This document shows, in pieces, positions 32,831 through 41,693 of a stretch of DNA of 64,000 nucleotides. The notes under the pieces were generated by a model. That model did no database searches. It was not told the origin of the DNA and worked only from the letters and a program-made list of their open reading frames with translations. Each line of letters starts with the position of its first letter. Positions within the stretch are counted from its first letter, which is position 1. The position numbers were made by a program, and so were the translations under genes. Source of the DNA: Leeuwenhoekiella palythoae (GTDB taxonomy: Bacteria > Bacteroidota > Bacteroidia > Flavobacteriales > Flavobacteriaceae); NCBI RefSeq assembly GCF_900130045.1, contig NZ_FQXT01000002.1, positions 496,001-560,000 on the forward strand, read 5' to 3'.

Positions 32831-33016
32831 ATGATGTTGACAAAAGCACACTTAAAAAAGCAAATAGATAGTCTTCCTGACGAGTTTTCTATTGATGAGC
32901 TTGTAGAGCGGTTATTCTTAATTGAAAAAATTGAAAATGCAGACAGGCAGTCTGAAGCTGGTGAGGTGTTAACTGAAAATCAATTAATGCAAGAATTGAA
33001 CAATTGGTTCAAATAA
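32831..33016 (+). CDS. Antitoxin of a ParE-type toxin-antitoxin pair
   Basis: About 61 residues, starting at ATG 32831 (or 32834). The protein reads 'LTKAHLKKQIDSLPDEFSIDELVERLFLIEKIENADRQSEAGEVLTENQLMQELNNWFK' in parts: a helical DNA-binding-like N-terminus and a C-terminal toxin-neutralising tail, as in small antitoxins paired with RelE/ParE toxins. It resembles the 'addiction module' antitoxins common in Bacteroidota. Its end overlaps the toxin by 13 bases. A longer ORF upstream would run into the terminator T-run, so the ATG after it is preferred. It should repress its own promoter, which I cannot locate confidently. Confidence 0.82.
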   Translation: MMLTKAHLKKQIDSLPDEFSIDELVERLFLIEKIENADRQSEAGEVLTENQLMQELNNWFK

Positions 33017-33300
33017 ATTGGACATATCGAAGCAAAATTGATTTAGAAGATATTTTTGATTATATCTCAAGAGACTCAAAAAAATATGCTCAAATACAAA
33101 TTTTGAGAATTTTGAAACGGACTCAAATATTAAAGAAACTGCCTTATTCGGGAAAAGTTATTATCGAAATTCCCAAAGATGATTTGAGGGAATTAATTGA
33201 AGGTAATTACAGAATAATTTATAAGATTGTTTCAGACTCTAGGATTGATATTTTGACTGTTCATCACTCATCAAGAGACTTGACGAGAAGAAATTTATAA
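33004..33300 (+). CDS. ParE/RelE-family toxin
   Basis: A 98-residue toxin of the RelE/ParE superfamily. Family features are 'INWTYRSKIDLEDIFDYISRDSKKYAQIQILRILKRTQIL' (helix pair), 'LPYSGKVI.EIPKDDLRELIEGNYRIIYKIV' (the R-E-L-x-x-G-x-Y-R-I-I-Y core) and the end 'ILTVHHSSRDLTRR'. It matches ParE more than mRNA-cleaving RelE because it has the 'R..NYRIIYKI' core. TTG 33004 is the only start that keeps the first strand and overlaps the antitoxin by 13 bases. The target is not provable from sequence. It is closed by a terminator shared with tyrS. Confidence 0.88.
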   Translation: MVQINWTYRSKIDLEDIFDYISRDSKKYAQIQILRILKRTQILKKLPYSGKVIIEIPKDDLRELIEGNYRIIYKIVSDSRIDILTVHHSSRDLTRRNL

Positions 33301-33307
33301 ATAACAA

Positions 33308-33342
33308 AAAAGCCTCAAACAAGAATCCTGTTTGAGGCTTTT
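33308..33342. terminator. Bidirectional terminator between toxin and tyrS
   Basis: AAAAGCCTCAAACA (33308-33321) pairs with TGTTTGAGGCTTTT (33329-33342), loop AGAATCC. It serves the convergent toxin-antitoxin and tyrS genes. Confidence 0.9.
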
Positions 33343-33364
33343 CGCTTCTACTTATATTCTCTAT

Positions 33365-34663
33365 TTAATCAAGAATGCGAATCACAAAGTAATTCTTCTT
33401 TCCGCGTTGTAAGAGTACAAAGCGATCGTTGATCAAATCATCTGTAGTGATGGTAAAATCTTCGGCTACTTTTTCCTGATTTACAGAAATTGAATTCTGT
33501 TTTAAAGCGCGTCTTGCTTCTCCGTTAGATTTTAAAAATCCGGTTTTTTCTGCAAGTGCATTTACCATATCTAAGCCTGCTTCAATCTCACCACGGCTTA
33601 CTTCCGCTTGCGGAACTCCTTCAAAAACATCTAAAAAGGTTTTCTCGTTAAGCGCTTTTAGGTTTGCAGCTGTAGATTTTCCGAAGAGAATTTCTGAAGC
33701 TTTTACCGCGTTCTCATAATTTTCAACACCATGAGTGCTTATGGTTACTTCTTCTGCCAGGCGCTTTTGCAAAGCACGCTGATGCGGCGCTTCCTGATGC
33801 TCTGCGATAAGATTCTCAATTTCCTCTTTTCCTAAGAACGTGAAAATCTTAATGTATTTTGCTGCATCCTCGTCGCTGGTATTCAACCAATATTGGTAAA
33901 ATCTATACGGAGAAGTGCGTTCTGCATCTAACCAAATATTACCACCGGCAGTTTTCCCAAATTTTGTTCCGTCTGCTTTGGTAATCAGCGGGCAAGTCAT
34001 TGCATACGCTTTTCCGCCGCCAATTCTGCGTACCAATTCGGTTCCTGTAGTGATGTTTCCCCACTGGTCGCTTCCACCCATTTGCAGCGTTAGATCTTTC
34101 TCACGATATAAGTGTAAAAAGTCATAACCCTGAACGAGTTGGTAGGTAAATTCAGTAAAACTCATTCCTTCCGCAGATTCTGCAGATAGACGTTTTTTAA
34201 CCGAATCTTTAGCCATCATATAGTTTACGGTGATGTGTTTACCCACATCGCGTATAAACTCCAGAAAGCTAAAATCTTTCATCCAGTCGTAGTTGTTCAC
34301 AAGAACCGCTGCGTTTTCTTCATCAGAATCAAAATCCAGAAAGCGCGATAATTGCTCTTTAATGGCTTCCTGATTGTGACGCAAGGTTTCTTCATCAAGC
34401 AGATTACGCTCATCAGATTTTCCTGAAGGATCGCCAATCATACCCGTGGCACCACCTACAAGCGCAATAGGTCTGTGACCGCTTGCCTGAAAATGTTTGA
34501 GCATCATAACGCCCACAAGGTGACCTATGTGAAGCGAGTCTGCAGTTGGGTCGATCCCCACATAAGCAGATCGCATCTGTTCCATAAGGTGTTCTTCAGT
34601 CCCGGGCATCACATCGTGAATCATCCCACGCCATTGCAGTTCTTCAACAAAATTGGTAATCAT
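33365..34663 (-). CDS. tyrS: Tyrosyl-tRNA synthetase
   Basis: A 432-residue class I synthetase. The HIGH motif is HIGH itself at residues 45-48 ('[15 protein letters not shown]'), and the KMSKS loop reads '[10 protein letters not shown]'. The Tyr pocket includes '[14 protein letters not shown]', '[13 protein letters not shown]' and '[18 protein letters not shown]'. An S4 domain is at the C-terminus ('[52 protein letters not shown]'). ATG 34663 is preferred; a TTG seven codons earlier would add unconserved residues. It is expressed from a promoter ~125 bases upstream with a hairpin in the leader. Confidence 0.98.
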   Translation of the reverse strand: MITNFVEELQWRGMIHDVMPGTEEHLMEQMRSAYVGIDPTADSLHIGHLVGVMMLKHFQASGHRPIALVGGATGMIGDPSGKSDERNLLDEETLRHNQEAIKEQLSRFLDFDSDEENAAVLVNNYDWMKDFSFLEFIRDVGKHITVNYMMAKDSVKKRLSAESAEGMSFTEFTYQLVQGYDFLHLYREKDLTLQMGGSDQWGNITTGTELVRRIGGGKAYAMTCPLITKADGTKFGKTAGGNIWLDAERTSPYRFYQYWLNTSDEDAAKYIKIFTFLGKEEIENLIAEHQEAPHQRALQKRLAEEVTISTHGVENYENAVKASEILFGKSTAANLKALNEKTFLDVFEGVPQAEVSRGEIEAGLDMVNALAEKTGFLKSNGEARRALKQNSISVNQEKVAEDFTITTDDLINDRFVLLQRGKKNYFVIRILD

Positions 34664-34757
34664 AATTGCTAGTTTACGCGCCAAACGCGATTTAAAATCT
34701 TTTTTTCTTAGTGCTACGATTATTGACGAAAATAATTCAGTTTCTAAAATCGTAACG

Positions 34758-34796
34758 ACGAGTCAACTCGTGACCATTTATAAGCCTGCAAATATA
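34758..34796 (-). promoter_or_regulatory. tyrS promoter and leader hairpin
   Basis: On the minus strand TATATTTG (plus 34789-34796) fits TAnnTTTG. Just downstream ACGAGT-TG-ACTCGT (plus 34758-34771) makes a 6-bp hairpin at the expected 5' end of the mRNA, ~95 bases before the ATG. Promoter evidence is moderate; a regulatory role of the hairpin is unproven. Confidence 0.55.
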
Positions 34797-34853
34797 AATA
34801 TAATGCGCAAAGCTTGGCAGCAAGAATAGAAGAATATGCCTAACTTCGTAGCT

Positions 34854-35882
34854 ATGATTTTAGTAACGGGAGGTACCGGTTTAGTGGGCTCGCATTTGTT
34901 GTGGCAATTGGTTGCGCAAGGCGAAAATAAGATTCGTGCGATTTACAGAACCGAAGCTAAAATTAAAGCGGTAGAAGCGCTTTTTCAATGGAAAAATGAA
35001 CGTGAAGGAACTGATGAGTTTAAGGCTGATTTTTGGCAGATCGAATGGCTTCAGGCAGATGTAACTGATATTCCTGCATTAACCGAAGCATTCGCGGAAA
35101 TAACTAGAGTTTACCATTGTGCTGCGCTGGTTTCTTTTAATCCTAAACGTTTTGACGAACTTCAAAAGAACAATGTTGAAGGTACGGCGAATATTATCAA
35201 TTTATGTTTAAAGCATCAAGTTGAAAAATGCTGTTATGTGAGCTCTGTGGCGGCTTTGGGAGATAGTGTAAAAGCAATTACTGAAGAAACGCACTGGGAA
35301 GCCAATAAAGAAAATAGCGTTTATGGTATTTCAAAATTCGCTTCAGAAATGGAAGTCTGGCGCGGTACCCAAGAGGGTCTCGACGTGGTGATCGTGAATC
35401 CGGGAGTGATTTTGGGAGAAGGCTTTTACGACAGTGGAAGCGGTACGATATTTAAACAAATTGCAAACGGACTAAAATTTACAGTTCCCGGTGCTACAGG
35501 ATTTGTTGATGTCGTTGATGTAGTGCGCGCGATGATCGCTTTAATGCAAAGCGATGTGCTTAATGAACGTTTCATTCTGGTAGGACATAATCTTGCTTTT
35601 GAAACCGTATTGAAAAAAACAGCGACAGCCTTAGGAGTAAAGGCTCCGTCTAAAATGCTTAAGAAATGGCAGCTTGATCTCGCTTGGAAAATAGATTGGT
35701 TTTTAAGTCTTTTTGGTAAACGGCGTCAGCTTACCAAAAGCACCGCTAAATCTGGGTATACAAAAACCGTTTATGAGGCGGAAAAACTAAAAACTCCCTT
35801 TCCTGAATTTGAGTACACTCCTATAGAAACTACACTCAGCCGAGTTGCAAAACATTTTAACTACTCACAGGAGCTAAAATAG
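34854..35882 (+). CDS. NAD-dependent epimerase/dehydratase family protein
   Basis: A 342-residue short-chain dehydrogenase of the extended type. The Rossmann motif is 'ILVTGGTGLVGSHLLWQL' at residues 2-19 (TGGTGLVG). The active site has the Y-x-x-x-K motif in 'SVYGISKFASEMEVWRG' and Ser in 'CCYVSSVAALGDS'. Sequence resembles dihydroflavonol-4-reductase-like epimerases. ATG 34854 gives the family start; an ATG six codons earlier is less good. The substrate is unknown. The last 26 bases overlap the convergent DUF4296 gene. Confidence 0.93.
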   Translation: MILVTGGTGLVGSHLLWQLVAQGENKIRAIYRTEAKIKAVEALFQWKNEREGTDEFKADFWQIEWLQADVTDIPALTEAFAEITRVYHCAALVSFNPKRFDELQKNNVEGTANIINLCLKHQVEKCCYVSSVAALGDSVKAITEETHWEANKENSVYGISKFASEMEVWRGTQEGLDVVIVNPGVILGEGFYDSGSGTIFKQIANGLKFTVPGATGFVDVVDVVRAMIALMQSDVLNERFILVGHNLAFETVLKKTATALGVKAPSKMLKKWQLDLAWKIDWFLSLFGKRRQLTKSTAKSGYTKTVYEAEKLKTPFPEFEYTPIETTLSRVAKHFNYSQELK

Positions 35883-36327
35883 AATCGTTTTCGAGTTCGA
35901 TATCAGGGCGAGGTTGATTGGCTTTTTTAATGGAATCTCTTCTGCGTTTGCTTTCTTCAATACGTATGCTGTCTAGATCATTTTGCTCAAACTGAATCTC
36001 ATCACGTTGTGCGGTCAAACGCGCATTGACCTCTTCCCAAATCGACGTGTATTCATTAAAGTTTACGCTGTAGTAGTCAATACTTTGAGCGAGTTGTAGA
36101 CTGTCAACGTCGTATTTGTCATAGATAAAAGTATCTGGCTCTAAGCCTAAAGCACGCATATCGTTTACGCTATAGGTTTTTAAAGCACGTAAGAGCGAAA
36201 TATCATATAAGATATCCGTCATTTTCTCCCGCTCAATAAAATTGTCAGGCTTTTTTGGGCGCTCAATATCGTGGCAGCTCACGACTGCCAAAACAACTAA
36301 AAGCAAAATGTAGCCTTTTTTGATCAT
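35857..36327 (-). CDS. DUF4296 family lipoprotein
   Basis: A 156-residue lipoprotein of the DUF4296 family. The signal is 'GYILLLVVLAVVSC' with Cys about residue 18. The mature part has a conserved 'NFIEREKMTDILYDISLLRALKTYSVN' helix and 'YDVDSLQLAQSIDYYSVNFNEYTSIWEEV', then a charged Glu/Arg/Asp coiled-coil-like tail. Function unknown; it lies at the outer or periplasmic membrane face. It overlaps the end of the dihydroorotase gene by four bases (ATGA), so both genes are translated from one transcript. Confidence 0.9.
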   Translation of the reverse strand: MIKKGYILLLVVLAVVSCHDIERPKKPDNFIEREKMTDILYDISLLRALKTYSVNDMRALGLEPDTFIYDKYDVDSLQLAQSIDYYSVNFNEYTSIWEEVNARLTAQRDEIQFEQNDLDSIRIEESKRRRDSIKKANQPRPDIELENDSILAPVSS

Positions 36328-37664
36328 CGATTAAAAGTTAAACGCTTGCCGTGCTTCTCATCGTATACCTTAAAATTCTTATACGCCAATTGGCCATTGA
36401 CAAAAGTATGAGAGATGCGGGATTTAAAAGTGTTTCCTTCAAAAGGAGACCATTTGCATTTATAGAGAATATTGTCTGTGGTTACCGTCCACGGATTGTT
36501 TAAATCTACTAAAACAAGATCAGCATAATAACCGGGTTTGATATACCCACGTTTTTCAACTTCAAAAAGAATGGCCGGATTGTGGCACATTTTTTCAACG
36601 ATCTTCTCCAGGCTAATTTTGCCTTCGTGATACTTTTCAAGCATTGCCGGTAACGCGTGTTGTACTAGAGGTCCGCCGCTAGGTGCTTTAGTGTAAACGT
36701 TTTGCTTTTCTTCTAACGTATGCGGGGCGTGATCTGTAGCAATCACATCTAGGCGATCATCAAGTAAAGCTTCCCATAACGCTGCCCGGTCTGTTTTTTT
36801 CTTTACTGCCGGATTCCATTTTATGAGGGTTTGCTTGTCTTCATAGTCTTCATCAGAAAACCAAAGATGGTGAATACAAACCTCGGCTGTGATCTTTTTA
36901 TCCTTTAATGGAATTTTATTGCTGAAAAGCTCCATTTCTTTCGCTGTAGAAAGGTGAAAAACATGCAGACGTGCACCGGTTTCTTTAGCTAAAGCGATCG
37001 CTTTTGAAGAAGATAGATAGCAGGCTTCTTCGCTGCGAATAATAGGATGCATATTAATAGGAATATCGTCACCATAGCGCTCTTTATAAATCGCAAGATT
37101 TTTCTTGATCGTTTCTTCATCCTCACAATGCACCGAAATTACAAGATCTGTGCTCTTAAAGATTTCTCGTAGCACTTCTTCATCATCAACGAGCATGTTT
37201 CCGGTAGAGCTTCCTAAGAAAAGTTTGAGGCCGGCAACTTTTGATTTATCAACCTTCTTTATTTCAGAAAGGTTATCGTTAGTCCCGCCAAACATAAACG
37301 AGTAGTTGGCATGTGAGGTTTCGGCAGCACGCGTAAATTTTTCCTCTAATTTTTCGATAGTGGTTGCCTGAGGAATCGTATTAGGCATCTCAATGAACGA
37401 AGTGATTCCGCCGGCTACGGCTGCGCGAGATTCAGACCCAATGGTTGCTTTATGCGTGAGGCCGGGTTCTCTAAAATGTACCTGATCATCGATCACCCCG
37501 GGTAAAAGGTGTTTTCCTTCGGCATCAAAAACATGTACATCCGGACCTTTAACACTAAGGTTTTGGCTTATTTCAACAATAATTCCGTGTTCTATGTAAA
37601 CGTCGCCACGCATAATGGTGCCTTCATTTACGATATGTGCATCTTTGATCAGTACCTTTTCCAT
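36324..37664 (-). CDS. pyrC: Dihydroorotase (amidohydrolase type)
   Basis: A 446-residue amidohydrolase converting carbamoyl-aspartate and dihydroorotate in pyrimidine synthesis. Motifs are 'LLPGVIDDQVHFREPGLTHKATIGSESRAA' (about 50-79), 'GLKLFLGSSTGN' (Lys that is carboxylated in the family), 'HCEDEETIKK', 'HVFHLSTAKEM' and 'VIATDHAPHT' (metal-binding Asp). The first metal motif reads Q-V-H where H-x-H is usual in other DHOases; this variant seems common in Bacteroidota. It lies in an operon, immediately following the mannosyltransferase gene with no gap, and overlapping the DUF4296 gene by four bases. Confidence 0.93.
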   Translation of the reverse strand: MEKVLIKDAHIVNEGTIMRGDVYIEHGIIVEISQNLSVKGPDVHVFDAEGKHLLPGVIDDQVHFREPGLTHKATIGSESRAAVAGGITSFIEMPNTIPQATTIEKLEEKFTRAAETSHANYSFMFGGTNDNLSEIKKVDKSKVAGLKLFLGSSTGNMLVDDEEVLREIFKSTDLVISVHCEDEETIKKNLAIYKERYGDDIPINMHPIIRSEEACYLSSSKAIALAKETGARLHVFHLSTAKEMELFSNKIPLKDKKITAEVCIHHLWFSDEDYEDKQTLIKWNPAVKKKTDRAALWEALLDDRLDVIATDHAPHTLEEKQNVYTKAPSGGPLVQHALPAMLEKYHEGKISLEKIVEKMCHNPAILFEVEKRGYIKPGYYADLVLVDLNNPWTVTTDNILYKCKWSPFEGNTFKSRISHTFVNGQLAYKNFKVYDEKHGKRLTFNR

Positions 37665-38396
37665 CTATATATCGTAACTTTTAAAAAGACTTTTAAACTT
37701 CATTCCTAAAACGCCAAAAACGGCTTCACTAAAAATACCGGTGCTCATCTTGCTGGTGCCTTTAGTGCGATCAACAAATATTACCGGTACTTCAATAATT
37801 TTAAAACCAAGTAAATGCGCTTTGAATTTCATTTCAATCTGAAACGCATAACCTACAAACTTGATTTTGTCGAGCGTTATTTTTTCTAAAACTTCACGTT
37901 TATAGCAAATAAAACCTGCGGTCGTATCTGCAATATCTAAGCCAGTTATAAATCTAACATATTTTGACGCGATGTATGACATTAAGACGCGTCCCATAGG
38001 CCAGTTTACTACATTGACTCCGGTTTTGTATCGCGAACCAATGGCTAGATCTGCACCGCCTTTAGCACAAGCGTTATACAGTCTGATCAGGTCATTGGGG
38101 GCGTGAGAGAAATCTGCATCCATCTCAAATATGTATGCATAATCTCGTTCCAGAGCCCATTTGAATCCTGCGATGTATGCCGTGCCTAAGCCATTTTTGC
38201 CGGGACGCTCAAGCAGGTGTATTTGACCTATAAATTCCTGCTGTAAATTCTTGACCAATGCGGCGGTTCCGTCTGGCGAATTGTCATCAACAACCAAAAC
38301 CTCAAACGCGCGTTGCTGCGCAAAAATATTACGCACCAACTTTTCAATATTTTCAGCTTCGTTGTAGGTGGGAATTATGACGAGCGAACCTGCCAT
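37665..38396 (-). CDS. Polyprenol monophosphomannose synthase-like glycosyltransferase
   Basis: A 243-residue family 2 glycosyltransferase without membrane helices, like the soluble form of dolichyl-phosphate mannose synthase. It shows 'VIIPTYNEAENIEKLVRNIF', 'VLVVDDNSPDGTAALV', 'KNGLGTAYIAGFKWALERDYAYIFEMDADFSHAPNDL' (DxD motif) and 'GADLAIGSRYKTG'. It adds mannose to a polyprenyl phosphate at the cytosolic membrane side, probably to feed protein or lipid glycosylation. ATG 38396 is preferred; a TTG 7 codons earlier is possible. The next gene, dihydroorotase, begins at the adjacent base. Confidence 0.93.
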   Translation of the reverse strand: MAGSLVIIPTYNEAENIEKLVRNIFAQQRAFEVLVVDDNSPDGTAALVKNLQQEFIGQIHLLERPGKNGLGTAYIAGFKWALERDYAYIFEMDADFSHAPNDLIRLYNACAKGGADLAIGSRYKTGVNVVNWPMGRVLMSYIASKYVRFITGLDIADTTAGFICYKREVLEKITLDKIKFVGYAFQIEMKFKAHLLGFKIIEVPVIFVDRTKGTSKMSTGIFSEAVFGVLGMKFKSLFKSYDI

Positions 38397-38495
38397 CGTT
38401 GTGTGATTTATGCGCAAATGTAAAGATTTTGAAGGTTATTTGTTTCGGCATTTCTATAAACTCTTGTATTTATAGTAATTTTGAATCCATAAAAA

Positions 38496-39164
38496 TTGAA
38501 GAGTTTGCAAGCCTTAGAACGCAGTTTTATTAGTAATGACTGGATCACGATTGTCTTTGTGACATGCTTGGTTTTAATTGCCGTGGCAAAGGCTGTTTAT
38601 GAAACCCGATTTGTAGATTTTGTAGAGCTCTTGATCAATGAAAAATACTTGCTGAAGGCGAATAAAGACATCAGGTTTGAGAACCCGTTTAACCTGATCT
38701 TGTTTACCATTCAGTTTTTTTCGATTTCTTTGTTTATCTACATTGTTTTTAATGAGTTAAACGTACTCACAGACGCTTCAAATTTTTTGCTGTACGTGCG
38801 TATTGTCTTGGCTTATGTGGTTTTTGTATCGCTTAAGTTTTTTATAGAACGTATGCTGGGCGTACTTTTTAATGGGGAGCAAGAGCTCAATTCATACCAG
38901 TTCTCTAAGCTTAGCTACCGCAGTTACTTTGCGTTGCTTCTTTTACCCGTAAATGCCATTTTTATTTATGCACTCGCGCCGGGTTTTATAGCGATTGTGA
39001 TCATAGTGATTTTGTTTCTGATTTTTAATGTAATCAGCCTTTTTAACACGTACCGCAGGTATGAAAATATGATTTACAATAATCTGTTTTATTTTATTTT
39101 GTACCTTTGCGCACTTGAAATTGCGCCCTACTTCATTTTATATAAGGTGTTTAGTTTTATATAG
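38496..39164 (+). CDS. DUF4271 family membrane protein
   Basis: A 222-residue membrane protein with about six helices, matching DUF4271. Hydrophobic stretches lie near 18-33, 66-85, 95-115, 143-163, 165-185 and 195-215. The start is TTG 38496 ('TTGAAGAGTTTGCAAGCC'); an ATG is not available for the conserved N-terminus 'SLQALERSFISNDWITIVF'. DUF4271 genes often neighbour hemD and the polyprenol mannosyltransferase in Bacteroidota, as here. It is 36 bases before the hemD-like gene, so probably co-transcribed. Function unknown. Confidence 0.9.
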   Translation: MKSLQALERSFISNDWITIVFVTCLVLIAVAKAVYETRFVDFVELLINEKYLLKANKDIRFENPFNLILFTIQFFSISLFIYIVFNELNVLTDASNFLLYVRIVLAYVVFVSLKFFIERMLGVLFNGEQELNSYQFSKLSYRSYFALLLLPVNAIFIYALAPGFIAIVIIVILFLIFNVISLFNTYRRYENMIYNNLFYFILYLCALEIAPYFILYKVFSFI

Positions 39165-39200
39165 TTTGAACATGAAGCGTGAAATAAACACAAATTTAGC

Positions 39201-39953
39201 ATGTCTATGAAAGTGAAGACTATTTTGGTTTCGCAACCAGAACCAAAAGTTGAGAATTCCCCCTATTTTGAGTTACAGGAAAAGAAGAAGGTAAAAGTTG
39301 ACTTCATTCCGTTTATCCACGTTGAAGGTGTATCAGGCAAGGAGGTTAGACATCAAAAAATTGACCTTAGTAAATACACTGCGATTATCTTAACCAGCCG
39401 TAATGCGGTAGATAATTTTTTCAGAATTGCTGAGGAAATGCGTTTTAAGGTGCCAGACAGCCTAAAGTATTTCTGCCAGAGTGAAGCGGTAGCTTACTAT
39501 TTGCAGAAGTATGTTGTGTATCGTAAACGTAAGATTTATGTTGGGAAACGTACTTTTACTGAGATGTCACCAATTTTAAAGAAATACAAGAATGAGAAGT
39601 TTTTACTTCCATCGTCAGATTCTTTAAAACCTGAAGTGCCTAATGTTCTTAACGATCTGAATTTAAAATGGGACCGCGGTATTTTTTACCGAACTGTTGT
39701 AAGTGATCTGTCGCACTTAAAAGACGTGACTTATGACATTCTTGTGTTCTTTAGTCCAAGTGGAATCAAGTCGTTGTTTGAAAACTTTCCTGATTTTAAA
39801 CAAAATGACACCCGCATCGCGGTATTTGGAAACTCTACAATTAGAGCGGTAGAAGAAGCCGGACTCAAAGTAAACATCAAAGCACCTACACCAGAAACCC
39901 CATCGATGACGATGGCTTTAGAGAAGTATATTGACGACGTCAATAAAAAATAA
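39201..39953 (+). CDS. hemD: Uroporphyrinogen-III synthase
   Basis: A 250-residue HemD-like protein that closes hydroxymethylbilane into uroporphyrinogen III for heme, siroheme and cobalamin synthesis. It has the loose family pattern of two lobes: 'TILVSQPEPKVENSPYFELQEKKKVKVDFIPFIHVEGVSG', 'YTAIILTSRNAVDNFF', 'SLKYFCQSEAVAYYLQKYVVYRKRKIYVGKRTF' and 'YDILVFFSPSGIKSLFENFPDFKQNDTRIAVFGNSTIRAVEEAGL', the last being most characteristic. Sequence divergence in this family makes the assignment moderate, but position and size fit. No other hem genes are close. Ends at a terminator shared with pckA. Confidence 0.88.
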   Translation: MSMKVKTILVSQPEPKVENSPYFELQEKKKVKVDFIPFIHVEGVSGKEVRHQKIDLSKYTAIILTSRNAVDNFFRIAEEMRFKVPDSLKYFCQSEAVAYYLQKYVVYRKRKIYVGKRTFTEMSPILKKYKNEKFLLPSSDSLKPEVPNVLNDLNLKWDRGIFYRTVVSDLSHLKDVTYDILVFFSPSGIKSLFENFPDFKQNDTRIAVFGNSTIRAVEEAGLKVNIKAPTPETPSMTMALEKYIDDVNKK

Positions 39954-39974
39954 TCTTCTGGTTGAGAAAAAATT

Positions 39975-40000
39975 AAAAGGCTCCTGATTAGGAGCCTTTT
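39975..40000. terminator. Bidirectional terminator between hemD and pckA
   Basis: AAAAGGCTCCT (39975-39985) pairs with AGGAGCCTTTT (39990-40000), loop GATT, with A-rich and T-rich flanks. It lies between the convergent genes. Confidence 0.9.
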
Positions 40001-40012
40001 GTTTTCAATTAA

Positions 40013-41623
40013 CTATCCTAGCGGAGGTTGTCCTTCTAGAATTTCTTCATTTGCATGGGCTTCAAACTTTTTAAAGTTCTCTTTAAAAGAAACGGCTAGT
40101 TTGTGTGCTGTTGCATAGTAGGCCTCATCATTGCCCCAAGTTTGACGCGGACTCAACACCTCATCAGGAACTCCCGGGCAGGAGCGTGGTTGTGCTACTC
40201 CAAAAACAGAATGCGTATGATAGTCCTCGTGATTGATAGGGCTAAAAGAATCGTTTAATACCGCATTGATCATCGCGCGCGTATATTTTAATTCCATACG
40301 CTTACCAATACCGTAGGGTCCGCCGGTCCATCCTGTATTGATTAACCAAACATTAACCCCGGATTTTTTCATTTTTGCGCTGAGCATTTCAGCATAATGC
40401 GTGGGGTGTAAAGGCATAAAGGGAGCTCCAAAACACGCAGAAAATGAAGGTACCGGTTCATTTACACCAGCTTCTGTACCCGCAACTTTAGCTGTGTAGC
40501 CGCTAATGAAATGATAAGCAGCTTGCCCCGGTGTCAATTTTGAAATAGGAGGCAATACTCCAAAAGCATCTGCTGTGAGAAAGAAAATATGCTTTGGATT
40601 ATTACCTACAGAAGGTTTTTGAATATTTTCAATATGATGTATTGGGTAACTCACGCGTGTATTGGGTGTGATCGATGTATTGCTATAGTCCACCTGTTTC
40701 TGATGATCTACGATCACATTTTCTAAAAGTGCGCCCCGTTTTATCGCATTAAAAATATCGGGTTCTTGCGCTTCAGATAAATTGATCACTTTGGCATAGC
40801 ATCCTCCTTCAAAATTGAAAATGGTATCGTCAGCTGTCCAACCATGCTCATCATCACCTATTAACTTGCGGTTAGGGTCTGCGCTAAGCGTGGTTTTACC
40901 GGTGCCTGACAAGCCAAAGAAAATTGCTGTTTGATCATCCTCACCCACATTGGCTGAACAATGCATAGGAAGCGTATTCTTTTCGGTAGGCAGTACAAAG
41001 TTTAGTACAGAAAAAATACTTTTTTTGATTTCGCCGGTGTAGCCGGTACCACCAATCAAAATCGTTTTTTCTTCAAAACTGATGATCGCAAAATTTTCTT
41101 GACGCGTACCGTCAATTTCAGGATCGGCCTTAAAGCCGGGCGCATTGAGCACCAGCCAGTCTTCCTTAAAATTCTCGAGTTCATCTTCACTTGGTCTTAA
41201 AAACATATTGTAGACAAACAAGTTAGACCAGGGGAATTCATTCACCACACGCACGCCCATTTTATAGCGCTCATCAGCGCAGGCAAAAGCATCGCGTACA
41301 TACAATTTACGGTCAGAAAGGTAGGTGGTCATTTTTTCCTTTAAACGGTAAAATTTGGCTTTATCAAAAGGAATGTTGATAGCACCCCACCAGACCTTGT
41401 CTCGGGTGTATTCATCGATCACAATAAAGCGATCTTTTGGGGATCTTCCGGTAAATTTCCCGGTTTCAATTGCTAAAGCGCCAGAGTCTGTAGTGGTGCC
41501 TTGACCTAAAAGTACGCATATTTGATGCAGTTCTTCTGGAGGCAATTGATAATGAATTGTTGCATTTTTGATTCCATATTGCGTCATCGCAATCGTTTTC
41601 GTAAATAAGGCAGTTGGAGCCAT
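40013..41623 (-). CDS. pckA: Phosphoenolpyruvate carboxykinase (ATP)
   Basis: A 536-residue PckA, which converts oxaloacetate and ATP to phosphoenolpyruvate for gluconeogenesis. It contains 'ETGKFTGRSPKDRFIV' (oxaloacetate binding), the Walker A 'GLSGTGKTTLSAD', the PEPCK-specific 'LIGDDEHGW' (with the catalytic Asp and Lys region), 'FPVPS'-equivalent 'VPSFSACFGAPFMPLHP' and 'VWLINTGWTGGPYGIGKRM'. Length fits. The ATG at 41623 gives 'MAPTALFTKTIAM...' before the conserved N-terminus; the internal ATG at residue 13 is an alternative. It lies alone on the minus strand. Confidence 0.97.
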   Translation of the reverse strand: MAPTALFTKTIAMTQYGIKNATIHYQLPPEELHQICVLLGQGTTTDSGALAIETGKFTGRSPKDRFIVIDEYTRDKVWWGAINIPFDKAKFYRLKEKMTTYLSDRKLYVRDAFACADERYKMGVRVVNEFPWSNLFVYNMFLRPSEDELENFKEDWLVLNAPGFKADPEIDGTRQENFAIISFEEKTILIGGTGYTGEIKKSIFSVLNFVLPTEKNTLPMHCSANVGEDDQTAIFFGLSGTGKTTLSADPNRKLIGDDEHGWTADDTIFNFEGGCYAKVINLSEAQEPDIFNAIKRGALLENVIVDHQKQVDYSNTSITPNTRVSYPIHHIENIQKPSVGNNPKHIFFLTADAFGVLPPISKLTPGQAAYHFISGYTAKVAGTEAGVNEPVPSFSACFGAPFMPLHPTHYAEMLSAKMKKSGVNVWLINTGWTGGPYGIGKRMELKYTRAMINAVLNDSFSPINHEDYHTHSVFGVAQPRSCPGVPDEVLSPRQTWGNDEAYYATAHKLAVSFKENFKKFEAHANEEILEGQPPLG

Positions 41624-41693
41624 AAATTTGAATTTTTAGAAATACGATGTAAAGCTAATGCTTTAAAATTATCAAATAGTTAAAAAATGATAA

